This document shows positions 56,463 through 64,000 of a DNA stretch of 64,000 bases, one piece after another. A program made the position numbers and the translations under genes. This DNA is from Uranotaenia lowii (Eukaryota; Arthropoda; Insecta; Diptera; Culicidae). The stretch is from assembly GCF_029784155.1 (NCBI RefSeq), contig NC_073693.1, positions 160,282,887 to 160,346,886 of the forward strand, in the 5' to 3' direction. Under the pieces are notes generated by a model. The model saw only the letters and a program-made list of their open reading frames with translations. It had not been told where the DNA came from and ran no database searches. Every line of letters begins with the position of its first letter. Within the stretch, counting starts at the first letter, position 1.

Positions 56463-56948
56463 AAGGTTGCCTTTAATTTTTTCAGCACATATTCGGACGA
56501 ATCAGGTCAATTTTATTTAAAAACATTTCAAAATTCGGGCATTTGATTTCGAAATTTTCGACCAAAAACCCGGGTAATATTCGGGGAAATTTTGTTAAAA
56601 CCCAAGAATAACTCAACAAATATGAAATAAAATAATTTGAAAACTAGTTTTTTTTTTCATCTAAATATATCAGCAGAATTTAAAATGTGCTTCAGGCATC
56701 CAAATTTCTTTTCTGTTTATTTTTATGAAACCGTGGTGGGCCGCTTTACAAAATTTTAATAAAAAAAATTTACTTGAAAAAAATCATTTTGCGCATATGT
56801 AAAAAAAAAAATACAACACAATTTGTTTATTTTTTTGTATGATATCGCAAAAAAGTAAATAAATCCGGGCTTTTATCAATAAGACCGGATTATTTTCCAA
56901 ATTTTGTATTAAATATCCGGGCAAACCCGATTAAAACCGGGCAACCTT
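56463..56948. mobile_element. CCGGG-rich MITE, second copy
   Basis: 486 bp with ends AAGGTTGCC and GGGCAACCTT, and interior CCGGGTAAT, CCGGGCTTT and CCGGGCAAACCCG words. Same family as 32329-32826, but too diverged to show a clear TSD. Confidence 0.7.
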
Positions 56949-57626
56949 GAGTTTAAATCAATTTTAAATTAATGAAAATGCCTTATAATGATCAGATTTG
57001 ATCGTTTAGAGTATGTATTTAGATAACCGAGAAAATCATATGATTTCAAAATATTTTTCTCAATAGCAATTTCACAAATTTTCCTTAAAGCCAATTTAAA
57101 TGTTTCAATGAGTCAAAGTCAATCAATCATTGTCCTTCTTATGAGTAATTTAGCAATCATTTGTTCAAGTAAGTTGCTTGCAATTAGCAAAGATAGTTAA
57201 TTAAATTATCTCGTGAATCGTCAAATTTGTCTAGATCTTTTCCTTGCGTTGAAATATTTCGCTCTCAGATATTTTTTTCTTTCTTTTTCAATCTTTTCCG
57301 AGAAGTTTCGAAAATCTTTGTCACATATTCCAAGCCGAGATGGCTTGGATAGAAAAATTTTCACTTTATAAATTAAATCATCCTCTTGGAAAACACCTCA
57401 TTTCAAAAACTAGTAAACATGTGTCACTCACAGCTCCCCATGATTCGTATGATTATGATAAAAATTATGATGAAAATCGAAAAAACTGAGATAAATTCGA
57501 GCGTGAATTTGGCAAGTAGGGATAAAAACGGACAGTGATATTTAAAATCGAAAAACCACAGTAGTAAAAATAAAAATTTTTTTTTTTACACTTTATGAAC
57601 ATATTTTAGTTCCACTATTGATGGAT
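56949..57626. other. No gene; AT-rich DNA
   Basis: No recognised feature between the MITE and the compound TIR element. Confidence 0.35.
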
Positions 57627-58015
57627 AAAGTACCGAAAACTGGGGTAACTTTGATCAACATGAAATTTTCGCAGTTAATCATCATTAACTAAGTCTGAAG
57701 TTAAAAAAAACTGAAAACTGTTTTCTACGTTTGAAAGCCTATAAATTGATTTTCAAATAGGTTAAATTCGGTTTGTAGTTGGAGATTTTGTAGTTTCAAA
57801 GTTTTAAAATATCTATTTTTTCGAGGACTCACAAACAAACACTTCTCCTGATATAATGATAGCATTAGGTAAAGTAAATGGGATGTCTTATATGAAGGTT
57901 TAACTATTTTCCATTGTATAGGTATAGTTTTAGAATTATTTTTATGGGCATTTTATGATAAATTTTGTATATTAAGAAAACGGACATTTTCTATGTGAAA
58001 GCCTATATAGAACAA

Positions 58016-58079
58016 ATGTATGTATGTATGTATGTATGTATGTATGTATGTATGTATGTATGTATGTATGTATGTATGT
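58016..58079. repeat. (TGTA)n microsatellite, tail of the SINE
   Basis: About 16 uninterrupted TGTA repeats. On the minus strand they form the 3' tail of the SINE at 58019-58521. A run this pure is expected to be length-polymorphic. Confidence 0.95.
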
Positions 58080-58521
58080 TGGTTATCCACCATGGGTGTA
58101 CGGATTCACCACAGTTTCTGCCTAAGTAAGTGCTCACATGCATTCTTATGTAGATTATTAGGATCTATAAATCACCAATGCAGTGCGAACACCATTCCCG
58201 AACTCCAAGGCTTCATACTGTTATGGAATGAATGTATTGCGTTTGTTGATGTAGGTATATTTTGCAAGAACGAGTCAATCAGGTGGGCTTATTAACCAAC
58301 AGGTATTCCGGCATCCGCGTATATATCTGGCCAGCTGGCAACTGATTGAACATTCTTATTATATAGTCAGTTATAAGAGGAAACACATCTTACTTGTCGG
58401 CCACTTATGAGATTCGAACCCAAAAGTATTCTAGCCGCTACCGGGAATCAAACCCAGTACGCCTGGCTCACTAAAACTAGACTCTCGCCTGCTTATCCGC
58501 TAGACCACATCGGCGCTTGTA
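58019..58521 (-). mobile_element. tRNA-derived SINE, full-length copy with TSD
   Basis: About 503 bp on the minus strand. The tRNA-like head (58514-58434) has a perfect A-box TGGTCTAGCGG, a B-box GGGTTTGATTCCC with one change, and a 7-bp acceptor stem with one mismatch. A second B-box-like GGGTTCGAATCTC follows at 58422-58410. Then come the body shared with 26483-26690, about 230 bp of 3' region, and a TACA-repeat tail. A 22-bp duplication flanks it (57997-58018 and 58522-58543, two mismatches). It was mobilised by some LINE's enzyme in trans. Confidence 0.85.
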
Positions 58522-58567
58522 GAAAGCCTGTATAGAATAAATGGCTAAAACCCCTAGAAAATGGCTA

Positions 58568-60330
58568 CTTACTTACTTAATGATCCCGCGCCGATCCTCC
58601 GGTGCATAGGGCCGTGGTAAAAGACCTCCACTGTTGACGATCCGGAGCCAGCGTCTTCACCTGGTCCCAGTCAAGATTCTCGTCGACAGTTCGGATTTCA
58701 GCGGCTAGGCTTCGCCGCCACGAGTTTCTGGGCCTGCCTCTTTTTTGATGACCTTCTGGATTCCAATCTAGCGCCTCTCTGCAAATCTCGTTTTCATCTT
58801 TTCGCAGCGTGTGCCCAATCCATCTCCACTTACGTTCCCGAATCTCAATTTCTAGCGCCCTTTGATGACACCGGCGATGTAGTTCCTCATTCGAGATCCA
58901 GTTGCCAGGCCACCAAGCGCGGATGATGTTCCGCAGGCAGCAGTACTTGCAGTTTTCGCGTCGTTACCGCATCCCGTAAAAAAGGAAAAAAAAGCGTCGT
59001 TACGGCATATGTGCAACAAGTTTCGCACCCGTACAGCAATACGGATTTGACGTTTGAGTTGAAGATTCGGATTTTTGTTCGTAGAGAGATCTGGCGTGAC
59101 CGCCAGATGTTTCGGAGACTCGCAAACGCAAATCGGGCTTTTCTGATCCGGGTCTCGATGTCCTTCTTGGTCCCACCATCAGGCGTAATCTGGCTACCAA
59201 GATACTGGAAGCACTCCACTGTCTCAACCTGTTGTCCAGCTACCACGAAATTGGAACGATTTTATGTATTGATTTCCATCGACTTGGTCTTTCCGACATT
59301 GATTTTGAGACCTGCTGCCTTGGAACTTTCGGTGAGGTCGTCGAGTTTGCTCTGAGTTGCTGTTGTGTTTGGGCGAGCAAAACAATATCGTCTGCCAGGT
59401 CAAGGTCGTTCAGTTGCTCCATTGTTAAAGGATTCCACGGCAATCCTCGGTTCGGTGCACAGTCGATCGATCCAGTCAGAATCTCATCCATTACGATGAG
59501 GAAAAGTAGCGGTGATAAGATACATCCTTGTCTCACTCCAGCAGTTACCGGGATTGGCTCGGACAAGACACCGTTGTGCAAGACCTTGCACGAAAATGCC
59601 TCGTATTGTGCTTCGATGAGATGGACTAGTTTCTCTGGGACCCCTCGTCGCCTTAGAGCCGCCCAGATGTTTTCATGGTTAAGTCGGTCGAGGATACCCT
59701 GCATCCAGTCGGCCGGAAATGTTGCAGTATCCCAGATGTCAGCGAAAAGACGGTGCAACATTTGTGCTGACAGGGCAGGGTCGGCTTTCAGCATTTCAGC
59801 AGGGATGCAATCGATCCCAGGTGCTTTGTTGGATTTCATGTTTTTGATTGCCGCTTCTATTTCAGCCAGCGAGGGCGCTTCCGAGTTGACGCCATTAATG
59901 CGACTTACTGTTGGCGCTTCGAGCTGCGGGTTTTGTTGGCCATCGCTATTCGTGACTCGGAAGAGTTGTTCGAAGTGCTCAGTCCATCGTTTGAGCTGAT
60001 CTGTTCGATCGGTCAATAACTGACCTGCTCGGTCTTTTAGCGGCATTCTTGCATTAGTCCTAGCACCACTGAGGCGGCGAGAAATGTCATAAAGTAATCG
60101 GATATCTCCATTGGCGGCGGCTTTTTCTCCCTCTTTGGCTAGGGAGTTTGTCCAGGCTCTCTTGTCTCGTCTACAAGCTCGTTTAACTGCCTTTTCCAGC
60201 TCCGCATATCGTAAGCAGGCGGCTGCTTTGGCTGACCCGGTACATGCCTGCTCAATTCCGACTTTCGCCTTTCTCCGATCATCGACCATCCTCAAAGTTT
60301 CATCCGACATCCATTCGCTCCTTCTTCCAC
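58568..60330 (-). mobile_element. RTE-like LINE, 5'-truncated, internally deleted
   Basis: Minus-strand LINE fragment with a perfect 10-bp TSD AAAATGGCTA (58558-58567 and 60331-60340) and a 3' tail of AAGT repeats (plus-strand ACTTACTTACTTA). The perfect TSD shows that the truncated form is what inserted. The coding part is described separately. Confidence 0.85.
58890..60330 (-). pseudogene. RTE-like LINE ORF2 with RT deletion
   Basis: Translation opens within ORF2 at EWMSDETLRMVDDRRKAK, then a linker with coiled-coil-like charged residues, LTDRTDQLKRWTEHFEQLF and NMKSNKAPGIDCIPAEMLK. DWMQGIL is fused directly to LDRLNHENIWAALRRRGVPEKL, so the RT fingers and the first catalytic Asp block are deleted (near 59693). 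The palm resumes with GVRQGCILSPLLF; the YADD-type box reads LADD. A frameshift near 59370 separates it from VAGQQVETVECFQYLG and FNSNVKSVLLYGCET. Near 58975-59010 a ~35-bp insert is flanked by a TAACGACGC repeat. Clade is RTE-like by motif style. Confidence 0.8.
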
Positions 60331-60811
60331 AAAATGGCTAAGTTCGAATCAAAAAAAAAAAAAAGAACCTAGGAACAGTGAGAGGACCTAAGGAATTGCA
60401 TGAAGGTAAAATTTAATTTGTTTTTGAGGCCAAAAATATTTAGAAATTTTTATATTTTTGCTCCTAAATGTATGCAGCAACATTGTCCATCTTTTGAGTA
60501 TATTTGTTTTTTAAAGAAAACGTTGAAAAATTCAATGGAGTCCGAACAAAAAATTTCTGTTATTGATGTTTTAAGCCTTCTGTGCTAAATAGCATAAAAA
60601 CAATCATTTTTAAGATATTGAGGGACGTAAAAACCATAGTGATAAAAGTTATTCATTGATATTCTGCTATCATGCTAATGATCATGCTTTATACTTCTTA
60701 TCTCAGTAAGTATTTTAAAAATGTTTAGTGTTACAAAAAAGCAACCTCTTCCAAAATATTCGAAAATGAATTAAAAAAGTGATCAATGTTCCCCCAGTTC
60801 ACGGTACCTTT

Positions 60812-63264
60812 GAAGAATATTTCTATGACTGACTGTATGAAATTAAAGCTAAGATTAAAAGTATTTAACTATAGAAAACAGAAATATATTGTTAACTAAC
60901 GTGTTTTTATGAAAAAGGCTATTGTGCCTAACTATTAGAGGCATTCCGAAGCAGTGTCTAAATTAAAATTCATTACTTTTTGTATTTACATTATTTTTCA
61001 ATTTATTCGTTTCTTTTTAGGCTTGTTTAAGCATGATTTTAAACATAAAAAAATCTCATCTTGAAACATATTAAAAAAAAATCATTTTTTTTTGACTACG
61101 TATTTCCATAAAATTATTTCATGTCATCTAGTTGTAGCTTATTACTTCACTTTCAATTATCTTTAGGTTCCTTTAACTCGATAAACGGAGATTGGAACAC
61201 TTTTCCTTATGTTATTTAGATTTGAAGTAATAATCATTAAAGACTTTCGAAGCTCTCCAGTTGAAAGTAACAAAAATTCGTAAACTCAAATGTCAATACT
61301 CAACTAAACTAAACAATTGCATTGTCACGCACCTTCTGCAAATATGCAAAACAAAATTTTCTCTTTCGTTAAAGAGCTACGCAGCAAAACATGTAGCAGC
61401 TGAATGCACGCATTCTCATTTCATCCCTCCCTCAATGACAAAAACCATAATAATAATCCTAAGTCGCGTGGGCCGATTCGTGTGAGACGACGACGCATTC
61501 GAGCTTTTTAAATGAACCCGCCAGTAAACGTCTTCGGCATGCTTAAGAAGCTGCTAATAATATAAAATTCACCGACCTCAGCCAAATGTCCTCCAGCTTT
61601 TTGTACTGTAGACCTTCATAGTTCCGAGGGCTTTGAAGGCAAAAGACAAATAGATGCAAGGGGCAAGACGACGATACCGCAAATTCACACTATTATAATG
61701 AGGTAAGGGACGAGCGTGGCGCGTGCAGAAAATATCTTCAACCGACGTCGATTGGCAACGGGACGCCTAGTGCGTACCTAACCTCACTTCTTCTCGTGGG
61801 AGGCCACTGACACGGAAAGGGAGAGGAACAGCGAAAGATCGACGGAATAAAACCAGAGGCGTAAAAAAGTCAGCGACACACGGAATAGTCATAATTTGTG
61901 CGAACACAAAATGATGATTTTGAACATAAAAGCTTGCATAAATTTAGCATCAATTCGCAGCGCATCAACACGATCGGGTGACGTTCGGGAACGGTAGGAA
62001 GGTGGTTGCCAAATTTCAAAAGTTGTCAACGTATGCTTAAAAATTATGTTTTGAAAATAAAATCAGTTTGTAGTTCTGAAATCTTTGGAAAATCTTTCGA
62101 TTGCGGGTTAGAAGTCACAACTAATTCACAAAATATACCTACGTTTTATTATTTGTTTTATTTCGATTTGAATTTTTATAAATTCTCATTGGTTCAACCT
62201 GTTTTTTAGTTGGGAATCACTAAATCGTACATTTACCTACACCAGACTTGAGTTAAAAGGTAAGTTGCCATGGTTCCAATAGTTTAAAGAAGGTACATCA
62301 AGTGCTATTTTTCCTCTGCCATCATCTGTTCGTGTGGATTGTTCCAGGCAAAATTGATGTTAATAAGCTTAAGAGTCGCGTACCAACTGATGCCTGCGCA
62401 AAATTCCTGGCGTCCATTGGCGAGGGCGCTCTTTTACGACTATTACGCGAGTACGCGTCGAACAATCGCCATAAAATTCCATCCAATGTCAATCGAGCGA
62501 ATCAAATCCCAAAGTCGGTTGGGGGAATCTATTTTTCAACCGTAAATTTAGCTGGAAATGAGTTTATGGTTGGCAGAAATATTCAAATCGATGTATATTT
62601 TCAGTCATGAAATTGAAGCAAATGCGCACTATTTTTTTTTCCTGTTTGTCTCCATCTCAGAATTTCATTTGGTGCAAATCAGATTCTGCAGCAATGCAAC
62701 CGCAGCTAATCTGAGGTGCAGAAGCTGGAGATCATATAAAATATGCCTATAGCCAGATTAGGATTTCCCCCGTTCAAATGAGGCCGGCCGTTGCGCGAAG
62801 AGTAGAGAATTGAGGAACTATGCTCACTAGCTAATGCTGGCACTTTATGTGGAGAATTGGTCACGATTTTGATATTTGATTCCATAACTATTATATTGGT
62901 TGACTGCGCAACTTGCGTTTTCTGTTAACAGTTGAAGTAGTTGGAGTCAGAATAAAAGGAATGAATCTTTGAGTTTAGTAAGCGAACATTTTACAATTTG
63001 CTTGTAATATCTTATTACAGTAAATATATAACCGCGTACCTTTTATAAAACCAAATTTCCAAATATTTAAAATCTGCCAAATCCAAGCGTGAGCGTTAAA
63101 CTAATACTAGGTTTGCCATAAAAATGGAATCCGATTCCAATTTAATTCATTTATACGTAATCCTATTTTTGATTTTTTTTAATTTGAAAGATGAATCCAA
63201 GGCATTAGCATCGTCGGTTGAATATTCAATAGGACCATAATCGATCATAGAACATTAAAAGAAT
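60812..63264. other. No gene; AT-rich flank and a unique island
   Basis: 61480-61990 is compositionally balanced and unique-looking, with no ORF of note. An ORF at 62302-62610 shows no recognisable domain and starts in a low-complexity region, so I do not call it. The rest is AT-rich. Confidence 0.4.
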
Positions 63265-64000
63265 AGATTTTAAAATGAAGGAGTGTAGGAGGGTGATGGA
63301 CGAAGAGAATGCCGCGCGGGCGGCAATAGTGCAAAGAGGCACCCGTCGAAATGTGGAAAATCACCGACAGCGGAAGAAGCAGCGAGTCCGAATTTTCAGG
63401 GGAAAAAGCGCCGTCTGGAGCAGCTGCATTGTTCCCAAGAAACACGAAAGTTCTATCGGAAACTCAACGCATCCCGCAAAGGTTTCGTGCAGCAAGCCGA
63501 AATGTGCCGGGATAAGGACGGGGGCATCCTGACGGACAATCGTGGGGTGATCACAAGGTGGAAGCAGCACTTCGTTGAACACCTGAACGGCGCACATGCA
63601 GGAGATCAAGACGGTGGGGAAAGGTACATCGCCGGTGCAGCCAATGACGTAGAGGAGCCACTCCCAACGATGAGTGAAGTTAAGGAAGCCATTCGCCAGC
63701 TCAATAGAAAAAAGTCGGCTGGGAAGGATGGTGTCGCAGCTGAACTCATCAAAATGGGCCCGGACAAGTTGGCCGATTGCTTACACCGGTTGATAGTCCG
63801 GATCTGGGACATAGAACAGCTACCGGAGGAGTGGAAGGAGGGGGTAATATGCCCCATCTACAAGAAGGGCGACAAATTGGACTGTGAGAACTACCGAGCG
63901 ATCACTGTTCTCAATGCCGCCTACAAAGTGTTGTCCCGAATCCTACTCCGCCGCCTAACGCCACAAGCAAACAGATTCGTGGGAAGTTATCAGGCCGGCT
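63265..64000 (+). pseudogene. LINE ORF2 fragment (linker to RT fingers), runs off the edge
   Basis: Plus-strand non-LTR retrotransposon, open to the window end. The first frame (63275 onward) reads EENAARAAIVQRGTRRNVEN and a basic stretch. Near 63405 the frame changes to RRLEQLHCSQETRKFYRKLN, then KGFVQQAEMCRDKDGGILTD, VITRWKQHFVEHLNG, IRQLNRKKSAGKDGVAAELIK, EEWKEGVICPIYKKGDKLDCENYRAI, and ends FVGSYQAG at the edge. The second frame has no stop for nearly 600 nt. Catalytic Asp boxes lie beyond the window. RTE-like or related clade. The start near 63265 is probably a 5' truncation. Confidence 0.82.

Larger units (their letters stand above)
57627..60811. mobile_element. TIR element carrying a SINE and an RTE-like LINE
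   Basis: The left end AAAGTACCGAAAACTGGGG and right end (reverse complement) AAAGGTACCGTGAACTGGGG match over about 30 bp through TTGATCA. Without the two nested retroposons the element is about 0.9 kb and non-coding. A fragment of the same family is at about 41175-41345. The nesting order shows this element was there first. Confidence 0.7.

Noticed and set aside
58020..58295. ORF starting MYVCMYVC
   Set aside because: It is translation of the TGTA microsatellite and the SINE body.
62302..62610. 102-codon plus-strand ORF
   Set aside because: A short stretch (KIDVNKLKSRVPTDACAKFL) looks protein-like, but no family came to mind and no exon signals frame it.

Overview
The window is AT-rich insect nuclear DNA. 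It probably comes from a mosquito or a close dipteran relative: the one host gene is an insect KLF5-like factor, most of the rest is transposable elements, and these include an ITmD37E-type mariner (a family first described in mosquitoes) and an I-clade LINE. The species cannot be named from sequence alone.

Host gene. On the minus strand, 5509-7195 holds two adjacent coding exons of a Kruppel-like transcription factor that best fits dar1 (KLF5-like). They carry the N-terminal motif, the PPLTPPNSDPGSP motif, the poly-Q, poly-H and Ser/Asn-rich tracts, and the first residues of zinc finger 1. The rest of the zinc-finger domain must lie beyond the left edge. Any 5' exons were not found to the right, so most of the window is probably intron or upstream flank. 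A 2.9 kb palindromic element sits about 40 bp past the last visible splice donor.

Layout. 1-2385: a dead LINE split by a 1.0 kb terminal-inverted-repeat (TIR) element. 2541-5466: the palindrome. 5509-7195: dar1 exons. 9407-14571: an apparently intact I-clade LINE with both ORFs open and a 16-bp target-site duplication (TSD). 14.6-18.2 kb: SINE and MITE fragments. 21.05-25.3 kb: a 5'-truncated Ty3/gypsy copy. 26.5 kb: a tRNA-derived SINE. 30.8-32.1 kb: a D37E mariner. 32.3-35.6 kb: a MITE and a hAT element side by side, sharing one 8-bp target site, the hAT carrying a 1 kb foldback. 38.8-40.2 kb: a TRIM-like LTR element. 41.8-44.0 kb: a TIR element with 4-bp TSD. 47.4-49.1 kb: two TTAA-type MITEs and another TIR element. 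49.4-50.8 kb: a LINE 3' end inside a small palindrome. 52.0-54.1 kb: a TA-flanked TIR element carrying a LINE. 54.1-55.1 kb: a ~143-bp tandem array. 55.7-57.0 kb: two MITEs. 57.6-60.8 kb: a TIR element that took up a SINE and an RTE-like LINE. 63.3-64.0 kb: a further LINE running off the window.

No rRNA, convincing functional tRNA, CRISPR array or bacterial-type system was seen. The nearest thing to novelty is the set of structured non-autonomous elements, and the unique islands that may regulate the KLF gene. All boundaries and TSDs were read by eye.
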